64,000 bases of DNA, taken from a virus. The stretch lies in IMG/VR virus record IMGVR_UViG_3300025141_013434, positions 62,001 to 126,000 of that record. One strand, 5' to 3'. The first letter of the stretch is position 1. Every line of letters begins with the position of its first letter. The notes beneath the pieces were generated by a model. The model worked only from the letters and a program-made list of their open reading frames with translations. It was not told the DNA's origin and searched no databases. The position numbers were made by a program, and so were the translations under genes. Shown here in pieces: positions 43,001 to 50,170 of the stretch.

Positions 43001-45972
43001 TGTCTCTTTCTTGCAGAATATAAATACTCCACATCAACACTGGCTGTGGTGCTAGCTTCAAAGAATCTTCCTTGTCCAGGATGATAATTTCCTACTATCT
43101 TTCCAGCCCAACCATAGTTGTTCTTGAGGTACACCGAACCAGAAGAAAAATCGGAAACTACAAATATGCCGTACTTATCGGATCCCGTAACTTGTGCAAA
43201 ATCCCAATTCAAAGCCAATGTATCAATTTTTGGAACCCTAGAGTTGTCACCTTTTATGAAAGTAAAGCTGTCTTTATGTGGACCAGGAACACCATAAGAC
43301 ATTGGGTCAATTGCGTGTGCCTCAATTGTGTCATTATCCAAGTAAGATATCCAGTGCCTTAGGGACGAAAATTTGACATCAGTAGATGTTTGCACAGATC
43401 CTGTAAAGTTTTGCCTGTGCGCGCCGATATAAAACCTCTTTGAAAATTCGTGAAACCTTTTACCTTGGGCCTGAGTCAAAGAAGATGATATGAAGAATTT
43501 TTCTTTTATTTCACCTGCGTCAGTTTGGACTCCGAAGAATTCCACATTATATCCCCTGGCCATAGAACCAGATACCATGTCTCCAAACAAGTGGGCCTTG
43601 GGAGCAACTCTTACTGCGAAGTTCCATTTACTGTTATCGTAAACATCGTAATAATAATCTGTCTCTATGCCTGGGATAATCCCAGAAGTCGACCTCAGGA
43701 TAAATTTTGCGTCCTTTGAATTTTTCTTGAACTTTTTAGCATAAACCTCGAAGTTTGCGAAATCTTTAGCAGAAGTTCTCCAAGTGAAAACGTCAGCTGT
43801 TGTGCTTGTGAAAGTCTGCGGCACTGTATGGCAACCAAAAAGTGAACTTGACAAGGGCGTAGAGAAATGGAAAGCAGAATTTATGTCAAAATGTTTTGGA
43901 AAAATTACTTCTGCTTCTGTCGTAAAAGCCATGCCAGATGCGGGAAACGTAGATGCAGTTATATAGCCAGAAAGAGCCCATGGGGCCGCCTTATGGCCGC
44001 CATATCCAAGATATGCATGCGGTGAAGACCCCGGATCAAAACTAGAACTAGCCTGATAAACAGTTGCTTTTTGATTTGATTCTTTATTGAAATTTATAGT
44101 TGGCTTCTTTATAGCACCTATTCTATAGTTTTCTTTGATAGGATAAGTTACCCCATCTGCGTAAACGTTGATGTTTATTAATTCTTCGTCTATACCATAA
44201 CAACGAAGAACATTTCTAAAAGCCCTTTCCGTGCCTTTCGATTTACATATTTCAACTAAATTATTATAAATATTTCTGTATATTAAATTCTTAACATCAT
44301 GAAGATTTTGTTCAAAAGTCCTGTCCTCTGTTCTCTTTCCTATCGTTTCAAGAACTTCGGCATCAACAAAGATCTCTGGTGCGTCGACGCCCAAAGAGCC
44401 AAGCATACGATCCATAAAGGGCAAAGGCTTGTGTTTGTAATCTGAATATTTTCTGTGTTTAAGTTCATTAAGGGCCTCTATCTTTAAAAATAAACTATCA
44501 AAATAGCTGGCAATAATATGAACCATCTTCTTAAGATCACCATTGTCATCTTCTAATATCCACAAGGGAAACGAATGATACAAGCATGCTGAGTTGACCA
44601 AGTCATGGGACTTTCCTTGGGACTCTTTTTCGTCTTTTAGGGAAATAATATCCGGATGTTCAGAATGAACTATGGGGTCCTCGAATTCACTCAAAGATGC
44701 AGATGACTCAATTATTGCAGATCTAGTGGAGCGACCTGCTGAAGAATACCCTGTCCAGGCACCATTAGAAACCCTTCCCGAATAATCTAAAACTATTTTA
44801 TCAATTGTACTATCTTGAACTATACCTTCGTTGAACTTATAATATATTCCGAGATCAGTATTCCCCTCTTCGTTGTTTGCACCTCCTCCAACTTGAGTAA
44901 ACCAGTGTCTCCCGATGTCTTTAGACGACCTCTTGGTTTTCCAAAACCGAAATTCATCCAAAGAGCCAGATAACTTTCCGAGACCTAAAGCGGGTGTTCT
45001 TACCGCGGTCGAATCTTCGATATCTGATCCGGTACCGTCTTTGACGGCCACCAGAGACCCAATGGTCCCAATAAGGGCAGTGTTTATACTACCTATTGAG
45101 GACCCGGCCAGAACAGATCTGTGTAAATTGCCATCAATGTAAAGTCTGGCGTTTATTTTACTACCCGTATTTTGCATGGCGATTGCGTAATGATGCCATG
45201 TATTATCTGAACCACTGGCATTGACGGGAGATGCTCCGCCACCTGGAGTGCCTTCGATTCCCAGAATTAAATTTTTAAATCCGGATGAGCCCGATCGATA
45301 TGTTATTTGGAATGGAGACTTCGTATTATCTGTTCTTCCGTCCAGTTCCACAGTCAAGCGCCCGTAGCCGTGATCACCTGGGAAGGAGCCGGTGGTCCAA
45401 ACGTCAAAAATTACTTCTTTTGTTGTCAGACCGTTGTAACCACCCTTCTTGAGCCAGAACTCAACGGTATTTCCGCGGTTGCCGTCTATTTCCAGGTTAG
45501 AAGTTCTGTTGCTAGCCGTGTGCCACACATTATCTAAGTGCGGGCCGCCTTTTATGTAAATGTACTCTTTTGTGGCTGGGTTACCGTAACTTCCAGACTG
45601 GGATACCTTTGAACCCCAACCAGAAGGAGAAAACCTTACATAACCCGTTGTTCTGGGATATTCGTTTCTGAAAATATGTAAATCTAGGCCGTTTGATTCG
45701 TTTAGCCACTTCTCTTTTTCGTAAAGAGATCCATCATATGGATATGTTTGGTGAGTTCTCTTAATGGCTACATCATAATACTCTTCTGCCATGCCGAACT
45801 TCGCAAAGTTTGAGGCAGTGTAGTAATCAATCGGAGGCTCCATCCGATTCCTATTTTCAATGTAGGCGTCTACAAATCTATCCGACTCTACATCTTCTAA
45901 GGCCTGATTTGCGCTGGCTTTAGGGAGAACAGTGTTGGATTTTACACCTTTAAAAAGCTTCTTAAGACTCAT
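34099..45972 (-). CDS. Giant 3957-residue baseplate/adhesion protein with LamG domains
   Basis: This single uninterrupted gene covers nearly a fifth of the window. An N-terminal LamG/concanavalin-like domain spans about residues 160-357 (NTVEFWLKKGG, then KLSGSLDEFRFWKTKR). A second spans about 2790-3005 (GGLSISMWYCDLTG, WYHLCVTKKFDGS, GIGEVSIWNTDLS). Between them, residues 515-600 contain CKSKGTERAFRNVLRCYGID, similar to the phage P2 gpI/T4 gp7 type of baseplate wedge sequence. Around 1168-1294 there is a Thr/Ala-rich beta module inserted into the chain. T4 gp7, which follows gp6 and is the largest T4 wedge protein, has 1032 residues; position after gp6 fits a gp7-like scaffold expanded with carbohydrate-binding-type domains. 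Host-surface binding is inferred from LamG. Confidence 0.85.
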   Translation of the reverse strand: MSLKKLFKGVKSNTVLPKASANQALEDVESDRFVDAYIENRNRMEPPIDYYTASNFAKFGMAEEYYDVAIKRTHQTYPYDGSLYEKEKWLNESNGLDLHIFRNEYPRTTGYVRFSPSGWGSKVSQSGSYGNPATKEYIYIKGGPHLDNVWHTASNRTSNLEIDGNRGNTVEFWLKKGGYNGLTTKEVIFDVWTTGSFPGDHGYGRLTVELDGRTDNTKSPFQITYRSGSSGFKNLILGIEGTPGGGASPVNASGSDNTWHHYAIAMQNTGSKINARLYIDGNLHRSVLAGSSIGSINTALIGTIGSLVAVKDGTGSDIEDSTAVRTPALGLGKLSGSLDEFRFWKTKRSSKDIGRHWFTQVGGGANNEEGNTDLGIYYKFNEGIVQDSTIDKIVLDYSGRVSNGAWTGYSSAGRSTRSAIIESSASLSEFEDPIVHSEHPDIISLKDEKESQGKSHDLVNSACLYHSFPLWILEDDNGDLKKMVHIIASYFDSLFLKIEALNELKHRKYSDYKHKPLPFMDRMLGSLGVDAPEIFVDAEVLETIGKRTEDRTFEQNLHDVKNLIYRNIYNNLVEICKSKGTERAFRNVLRCYGIDEELININVYADGVTYPIKENYRIGAIKKPTINFNKESNQKATVYQASSSFDPGSSPHAYLGYGGHKAAPWALSGYITASTFPASGMAFTTEAEVIFPKHFDINSAFHFSTPLSSSLFGCHTVPQTFTSTTADVFTWRTSAKDFANFEVYAKKFKKNSKDAKFILRSTSGIIPGIETDYYYDVYDNSKWNFAVRVAPKAHLFGDMVSGSMARGYNVEFFGVQTDAGEIKEKFFISSSLTQAQGKRFHEFSKRFYIGAHRQNFTGSVQTSTDVKFSSLRHWISYLDNDTIEAHAIDPMSYGVPGPHKDSFTFIKGDNSRVPKIDTLALNWDFAQVTGSDKYGIFVVSDFSSGSVYLKNNYGWAGKIVGNYHPGQGRFFEASTTASVDVEYLYSARKRHPEQINSSNMVKPLTRDDQTFTRESTPVSHFFSMEKSMYHTISQEMLDFFASISDFGDIIGDPVNRYRPQYKAMEKLRQIFFRKIANDMDLEKYVEFYKWIDASLSVMLDQFKPATARFSEDIRTMVESHLLERSKYWTKFPTLDMKSKEPVGHILGINELLYDWEHGHAPLPELSVPVAATATWTFTDKANEETTITLTDAVGTSATFEVDNASGTGDGASVAGAIAMDPPTNNAAGMASIMVSSVNASALKITATNPSSGVVLLTQDIGGERGNTSIALSDQANWLANSNPDVPSAFTGGKNARAEDENCLWWRDRASRTKEFPLSASVDPASADPPLRRFNSDRENIRKVANKQVSGSTYVINKLSRPYRLSVSVMPAIHGGDNFHYNKKKDFFLGTTHPESRQYIRISGSDIDVGRDCSDINKPRYGGRHRVTEYFDNGRWHSGPSAGGAIVYEKKRFKGKVDVSYTKNDYDLDTVVPFSLFSSSIDDPKDYKAQVYRNFKQGVEITNLHSDAYGDDREIPMQGPFTERHVGGHFHRHVDLNHTASHSSDSDGAEGVTLRGLDDRTTRIEGFFITMSQGNLYVINPDMYGPNFHGQSPSLFKISSTSSYAGRAHVLREPLAKRPVNIRNIRQYAKSGSIKAGNYQHDYQIVQGTSPEVNKVFLVRETAWRGGNKTDLFGSGSGDSIATVKDSTKIVSRPIRKTYFVNRFSAPGGPETAGDAFGGAFLDRPTNQYSVYNCLNYRNLAVRYPLDGHYMNTTRRHGYTYGPAAITCSVTGLKDSLHIPSVSFEFENGKKYNAKVKTATPATASSPTVIGVNGISTAKALAYSLYTSLRKAAEEDFLPISCSVKEQFVYITPLQDPTSFTISGSHTTGSSPVFSHAFFEKFANPHKIHRNTKYVGTDTTTEPGVRPKHDNYFVQHQIPQSDLQYAWIKAATTETTASYNRLESAFTHPSGQDDPTSYSLTSVTASSPEFVSASDGGFLDAGDYSSVHGYRAYAETKANASFLPVDFVGMNQVIVEPVHLDSNKIGSDNIEWNSNGYVVGSDTDSDGNTIRQRRLLAEPNGHLTGEEGDARIFYGYLGYHDHLYQTDVLFLNSLIHNRQGPYGWPSWKQLRVAQHPIARKLRENNIYAPSVEQIDPNSPAKALSYESNRGGNYSWPDSIDHRSATTTRGSSASRYRLTESVVSSKFGPITQLSVLETQVLPPIEERGTPREEFFASNPSVTSEARIEDLLDTNGAASRGLGRRDIKELRFTYGNALASFSNKQMRLLFGINEGRMRERLNIPITRNSVLNTYFETVYPRDENSYLKKARSRSQFRVDWWKQNRADRLVSQPSGSTSRGEGITGSVWPLDAQVNFGTANEISLGTDDPNTFGEGQLVSNISIFRSGSRGGGYPITRIPSASAVYSRKFPETTYQVILNCASHVSNKNLLYGSSDSPGYNTGDYLLMYPPAGDALPLFLFFSSNATTGNTLKANVSDPKHLVWVVPLSGTVTNASQLSKAIVDNFAEAPSGWKDLVTVHRDSSNNKVLIKFKGVWENSYLSGHYLGEDWAGDYLGNQFDDADARLTKLLRPTSKVSRHLAGGAKWQVGEMSGRNPFPYEDYEDWQQVIRRKAKDFSILPEYRISEHMPFYVDSSKVEDPFFTCHPDGIFELTGAADDFTDSSKTDFFKVYGHSDFLRHFDEVTADQATVNKHPGMLTLRCKAMKKFLPYEGFYPVQRTLQLATLMSESYARKSIMPETQEAVDVTGIRPMLSAFYAPGICYNSIKSGLAVDYPIFEPARDRPFNKFVTAFADADDNYVNIGMSSEWANLMTGSFAKQTGSAGGLSISMWYCDLTGDPDADADNKTSGSLLVFKDDGSNSQTEGIQFTKHGGRIMLSMFNDSSNYKKWWTKPYKSITTTMKWYHLCVTKKFDGSAPSFYIDGTAVTTQGGTTAAGIIGSASNLVELDLAMDSTGSEGGVGYRGNCTIGNHRYAHTQTNHSLNSMKCGIGEVSIWNTDLSVESVAGLAGGGVLHRGPFRPDLCVEDSDAGNLIGWYRMGNDAGYIYTGTGSVHMTNNSPLINHAMPMYEDVGHAYASAGGHPEAKFTSVTKGDFGNFSDLWSAASDKAASGYGITLLGDGLLNGVAGRLTGSYNYPSWITGSAYNETADGGIPRIGSASWGISGPRRIPGGSGGFHKGHGAQNYWTKWHKDNGIGGVQKVHRVPFEALIDPIKALKPNKIDTVGMTPNQARIRERFAFYDNEVHPSSSFSPAGFLRSKIRPDADKDGKYDVGGSDYDIFWGTPCTSSVLSCSLDLSVARSLPYTTYSKAANNFYSECVNFFLDGRETTVIASSDHLREIVDHGKVYKMRLRLTRPSKLDFPIYNRPSSFGPPVDASPPDNVSTSGLFMGHGFAPYTPPHYDSYAEVEYTFNPGQSTGSTATDRTSFDTIESVLASITADNRYQERGPSIKYGRFIRATGSYNKSWGSGMTDSTLAQTATAGVDGVISTATGSLHKTHAMQLSASFYGLDFSEDSAIPIYEDREEENNDPRNPVRRDIIRKSWAVQSKWEVPNLDFSKVTPTAPRPHHIGTAKGMWHQTGTYDTPVARIEIRPPEDPQYGNLASLLGMHFQKKGLKVGEDSGTGRLITRPIGQLPEQRKIKEAVVAIPFTEGEGKARSFFNLPRPEVYQSVVNLGHAQYKRQFLEESKQAYVNTIMQNGSSDNEDMNRIVREFRDSNGFTDGNRGAWDATVDRLIRVANEQGMPVRSNIQKMVKSMMNYVLPPKFNFLKYNNTNKNYVRPFLMYVFEFEHTLSKKDVAYIWQNTAPDLALNMFYNNDRDTLVTQASVTHDLSMTGDDMYGGTFGENVKWLVFKVKQRAENNYFKKMKRDRLPANHPHRALNVEDDIFEYGYNWPYDYFSMIELVRLDTEVVYNTPELSAQGTTDLLQGVNRKYSGLPGGDFQDPFDAINYGFPTGESDPDSEE

Positions 45973-47946
45973 TTACTTTTCTACTCTAAATTTAAATACC
46001 TGCTCTTGTACAATATTTTGACCGCCATGGTCATAAGCCAGTTGTATGGCATAAGAATAATCCGACTCGAACATGGACATGTCTAAATCAAAATAGTTGC
46101 CCTTCTCGTCATAAGACATTCTCGTATATTTGCCCTGCTGGCCTGAACCCGTACCAAATGGTATTACATCAAACTCGTCAATAATTCTATACACTCTATA
46201 ATATGCATTTTCTATATATTCTGCTTCTGCAGTGTTCTTGGCAACATTGTAAATATTTGGCTGCCAATCTTTTTGCCTAACATGTACTCTAAATCTTGGC
46301 TTATCTCCTTGGGAATATGCGCTTTTCAAGTTTGTTATCTTGGTAACGTAGCGATTACCCGGATTATAATGCAAAGAGCCAAACTTCTTGACATCGAATA
46401 CAGAACCAGTTACTAGCTGAATTCCTTGTATTACTTTGGTAGGCTTGCTCCAAATATCAAAAATCTCTTTTTCAGAGCCAGTAAATGCAAAAGATGCGGA
46501 ATATATTCCGGTCGAAACCCAACCCCCACTTATCACAGTAGCTCCGTGGACGGTGACGCCGCCGCCGATGGGCAAACTTTTCGCCTTTATAATTTTATTC
46601 TTTATATTGCCAGAAGGAAAAACCTGCACATGTATGCTTGTATGTGCATCGTTACTTCCGGAATTGCCGCCCAAGACTGGTATATTCTTTAGTTTGCCTC
46701 TTACATAATTGTACAGATACAGAGTGTTTAAATTGTCTTCTCCAGATGCCAAAGAACTGCTCATAAAGAAATTTCCGCGGTCGTCTCTTTTTGAGCTGTC
46801 CCAACGAGCTTCGATCAGAGGCCTCTTATAAAAGAATTCACTAGTACGAGAAAAGAACTTTTTAGTATAATAAGATCTGCCTCTGGTCCCGTCTTCGTAG
46901 GAGGATTCCGCCGTAGATGAACCCGATAACCTTATCATCACGCCGTGATTTTCTCTATCGGGGTCTGTAGCACTTTCTGCTTTTATCCATTCTTCCACTA
47001 GTGAAGTTATGTTGACCTCCAAATTCTCGGGACCTTTTGTAAAAGACTGCACATAATGTGGAAGGTTTCGACCAGCAGTATAACCTATTTCATGAAAATC
47101 TCCGCCAGGATTCGTCCACACGGTCATGCCACCAGTTTGTTTCGTTTCTATAGAAAGATGAGCGGTACTCACCGACCCCTGATATGACCCGGAAATACCA
47201 CCCTCAGATGTAACTGTTATTCTTACTGTTGCTTGGGTTGCTTCTGCTGTGTCGCCGGCGGTCCAAGAGGCAGAGAGGCCCGTTACAGTTGTACCATCTT
47301 GAGAGCCCGTGTTTACCGCTCTGGCGAGTTGTTTTGCAAACTCTTTGGCAGTGTCAATCGCCGCACCAGTAAGAGGTACTGTAACCTCGGTTCCCTCTGG
47401 GTTGGGCCCACCATCGCTGGATTCTACCATGAACCAGAAATTGTATTTTGTACCTTCTTGATTATGTATCGAAAAATATTTATTTTGATAATTGGTCTTT
47501 GTGTTTGTGAGGAATTTAACATCGGTTATGTGCTTCTGTTTTGTAGTGTTAGCAACGTCCCAGTTCGCAACGCCCTCGTCGCTATATTGTTCCATATCCA
47601 GGCCAGTGCCCTCCGTGAAAGATCTAGAGAGGGGCAAGATTTGTAATTTATAATCTTTAGGGAGAGTTTGTCCATGAGGACAATTAAAAAGCCTCAAATA
47701 AAAATTCACACTTCCAGAGTGCGGAATAGTTCCTGCGTTCCTGTCCGATAAGATTGTAGATACCGGAAACTTCAAAAGGGCGCGAGACTTCTCCACAGAA
47801 GAGGTATTTGCTTGACCATATATTGAAAACACCTCTAATACATCAGATGCGCCCATATTGGAGCCAGTTGCAGAAGAAGAAAGATTCGTCTTGTAAGCAT
47901 TGCTTATGGTTGTATCCGACGTTGCTGTATATCTCTTTATTGTCAT
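45973..47946 (-). CDS. Virion structural protein after gp6, DNRLRE-like N-terminus
   Basis: This 657-residue protein begins MTIKRYTATSDTTISNAYKT and has SRALLKFPVSTI near residue 55, a pattern of beta-jelly-roll DNRLRE-like domains. A beta module near residues 165-280 (YNFWFMVESSDGG ... ITVTSEGG) appears inserted. The C-terminus is beta-rich (KPRFRVHVRQKDWQPNIYN). It overlaps the gp6 stop codon by one base and abuts the giant gene, so the three are one transcription and assembly unit. It is probably a wedge or fibre-attachment protein. T4 genes 7 and 8 follow gene 6 but have no visible relation to this sequence. Confidence 0.78.
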   Translation of the reverse strand: MTIKRYTATSDTTISNAYKTNLSSSATGSNMGASDVLEVFSIYGQANTSSVEKSRALLKFPVSTILSDRNAGTIPHSGSVNFYLRLFNCPHGQTLPKDYKLQILPLSRSFTEGTGLDMEQYSDEGVANWDVANTTKQKHITDVKFLTNTKTNYQNKYFSIHNQEGTKYNFWFMVESSDGGPNPEGTEVTVPLTGAAIDTAKEFAKQLARAVNTGSQDGTTVTGLSASWTAGDTAEATQATVRITVTSEGGISGSYQGSVSTAHLSIETKQTGGMTVWTNPGGDFHEIGYTAGRNLPHYVQSFTKGPENLEVNITSLVEEWIKAESATDPDRENHGVMIRLSGSSTAESSYEDGTRGRSYYTKKFFSRTSEFFYKRPLIEARWDSSKRDDRGNFFMSSSLASGEDNLNTLYLYNYVRGKLKNIPVLGGNSGSNDAHTSIHVQVFPSGNIKNKIIKAKSLPIGGGVTVHGATVISGGWVSTGIYSASFAFTGSEKEIFDIWSKPTKVIQGIQLVTGSVFDVKKFGSLHYNPGNRYVTKITNLKSAYSQGDKPRFRVHVRQKDWQPNIYNVAKNTAEAEYIENAYYRVYRIIDEFDVIPFGTGSGQQGKYTRMSYDEKGNYFDLDMSMFESDYSYAIQLAYDHGGQNIVQEQVFKFRVEK

Positions 47947-49739
47947 TACTTAATAGTACCTACAATGTCTAAGTTTGGATATTTAAGCTCAAATATATGG
48001 GTCTGAGGAGGGGTTATTACTCTTCCGTCTGCTGAAGTATTTTTAGCAATATCGAAAACTACTTGAGAATATGCTCCTGCAACCTTATTGATTATTCTAA
48101 CTTCCACGACATCTACCACTTCGCGGACATCTTTCAGGGCTTTGAATATGTCTGTTATTATTATTGGTTCTCCGATCTCTTTTGTCATTTTAAGTAAACT
48201 TCGTATGGCTAAGTTTGAGGCCCTAAGGGCGGCATGCCTATTTACGCCAGATTCAATAACAATGTCATATTCTATTCCAAAATTTATAATATGCGCATCA
48301 AGTATATCAACTGTATCGTTTATCATTCTATAATGATTTAGCCAAGTCTTTAAATTATTTTTAATTGTTATGTTTGTTCTAACAAGATGATTGTCTTGAT
48401 TTTCAGATATCACATACAAATTCAAATTCCTGTTAAAGGCATCATCGTCTCTTTTCACACAACATCTCTTAACTGCGCCAAACTGCGCAGGCATAGTATA
48501 TGTTGCGGCAACATAATCCTCTCTAGTAACTGCTCTATTTTGTGCTGCGAAGGCGTCTATTGCTCTTATTTTTAATTCTTCTACGGTTGGCAGACTTATA
48601 TCTCCCAATATTGGCTCGCCGTTTGTAACCTCTAATGAATTAGCTACAAAATCCCTTGTGGCCTCGGTTAAAGACGTAATATTATTAAATTCCACGTTTG
48701 CCTGAACAACACTATTTATAGAGTTTGCTGCTACATTTGTATTTTCTTCTGTATTTGTCCTATAAATTATTTTCAAAACAGTGTTTGACGGGCCGACTCC
48801 AAACTTATCAGTGGAAGTCAACTTTACAGGGTCGAAAGAAGTATCTGAAATGAAATCTCTGCCCAATCTTCTCAAAACCACATTAGATGGATCAGCTATC
48901 GATCCGCTCATTATTTCGTTTTCTGAGCCGTAGCCAAATTGTAAAATTGTTTCATCGTCCAGGTGCTCAACAGTATACCTTCTCGGTACCGCAAAGGGCT
49001 TCATTACGCTGGGTACTCCATCTTTTTCGGCCTTTCTGTTTACGACTGACTTAAAAATAATGTTTTGAGAAAGATGATCTACCTCGTAATACTCGTGCCC
49101 TTCTGCGTCGACAACAGATAAAATTTCCGAAATTGATTCTCCCGGTAAGGAGATCGATCTAAACTTTTTAAAATCTCCCACTGTGACTCTTTCGACTTCG
49201 TTTCTTCCTGAGACAACTCGGCCTTCTGCTTTTATTGCAAAATATGTTGGTGCACCTGTAGATTCATTAACTCTTGCTATTACAAGCTCATTTGTTGTGT
49301 CTGCAAAATTAACATTTTCTATTAGTGTAAATGGCGCATCGTTAATTGTTGAAAGTCGCGTGCCACTCCTCAGAACAGGGGCGTATCTCATGTCTGGTGC
49401 TCCTGTGTTTGAAACCGCGGGCACCAACATAAAAAATTGACACAACCCATGAGAAGAGGGGTTCTTATTAAACTTTAGGCCCTGGGCCCTTGAAAGTTTT
49501 AAAACATTTTTATACTCTGCAGCTGTTTCCAAGAATGACTCGTTTGCTTGATAATCCAGATAAAAAGATAAAACGTCGCCGACGTAGGCTACCGTATCTA
49601 TCATCAAGGATCCAAACGAAGCCTCATTAAAGTCTTTGTACGTATTTGGGTAGTATCTTTTCGCATGTCGTACCAGAGAGTCCCGGATTGACGAAAAGTC
49701 TCTATTGGTATATTTTATTGGGATTATCTTTTTAGCCAT
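47946..49739 (-). CDS. 6: Baseplate wedge protein (T4 gp6-like)
   Basis: This 597-residue protein forms the dimeric ring that joins baseplate wedges. Family features are the N-terminal KYTNRDFSSIRDSLVRHAKR and FGSLMIDTVAYVGDVLSFYL then DYQANESFLETA blocks, and a baseplate-J-like C-terminal half with RAVTREDYVAATYTMPAQFG and ADGRVITPPQTHIF. Length is close to T4 gp6 (660). The ATG at 49739 has AAGGA upstream; a TTG at 49757 without an RBS is rejected. It follows gp25 by 29 bases. Confidence 0.93.
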   Translation of the reverse strand: MAKKIIPIKYTNRDFSSIRDSLVRHAKRYYPNTYKDFNEASFGSLMIDTVAYVGDVLSFYLDYQANESFLETAAEYKNVLKLSRAQGLKFNKNPSSHGLCQFFMLVPAVSNTGAPDMRYAPVLRSGTRLSTINDAPFTLIENVNFADTTNELVIARVNESTGAPTYFAIKAEGRVVSGRNEVERVTVGDFKKFRSISLPGESISEILSVVDAEGHEYYEVDHLSQNIIFKSVVNRKAEKDGVPSVMKPFAVPRRYTVEHLDDETILQFGYGSENEIMSGSIADPSNVVLRRLGRDFISDTSFDPVKLTSTDKFGVGPSNTVLKIIYRTNTEENTNVAANSINSVVQANVEFNNITSLTEATRDFVANSLEVTNGEPILGDISLPTVEELKIRAIDAFAAQNRAVTREDYVAATYTMPAQFGAVKRCCVKRDDDAFNRNLNLYVISENQDNHLVRTNITIKNNLKTWLNHYRMINDTVDILDAHIINFGIEYDIVIESGVNRHAALRASNLAIRSLLKMTKEIGEPIIITDIFKALKDVREVVDVVEVRIINKVAGAYSQVVFDIAKNTSADGRVITPPQTHIFELKYPNLDIVGTIK

Positions 49740-49768
49740 TTCAGAATTCCTTAACAACTATCTTATTA

Positions 49769-50167
49769 TTAATTAGTGCTTTGATCAGTACTTAATGTAA
49801 GAATATTTACATCATCCATGCTTTCTATGGAATAAACTATTTTTATAGATAAAAAATTTGATGTTGATTGGAATCTGTCATCGTCTGGGTCACTCATTAT
49901 AATCTCATGGATGTCCACAAAGGGAAGATATTTTGCAGTTTGCGAGCGTATTCTCATCCTTACAGAATCATAAGTCGGCGGAGTTGCATTTTGAAACAAA
50001 TACTTATATAGCCCCACTCCGAATTCTGGATCCATCATTCTTTCTCCGGGGACCGTCAAAATAAGATTCTTCAAGTTTTGCTGAACTGCTTCTGGTATGC
50101 TTTTTGTAGAACCATACCCGCCCTCTTCAGACATTGCCAGTGGCAATTTTGGTGATATTTTAGGCAT
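49769..50167 (-). CDS. 25: Baseplate wedge protein (T4 gp25-like)
   Basis: This 132-residue protein has the GPW/gp25 signature: SIPEAVQQNLKNLILTVPGE then RMMDPEFGVGLYKYLF at about residues 22-60, and a C-terminal beta part with FLSIKIVYSI. Length equals T4 gp25 (132). It is a lysozyme-like-fold protein of the inner baseplate that initiates sheath assembly. It sits next to gp6, the usual partner in wedge assembly. Confidence 0.95.
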   Translation of the reverse strand: MPKISPKLPLAMSEEGGYGSTKSIPEAVQQNLKNLILTVPGERMMDPEFGVGLYKYLFQNATPPTYDSVRMRIRSQTAKYLPFVDIHEIIMSDPDDDRFQSTSNFLSIKIVYSIESMDDVNILTLSTDQSTN

Positions 50168-50170
50168 CTA

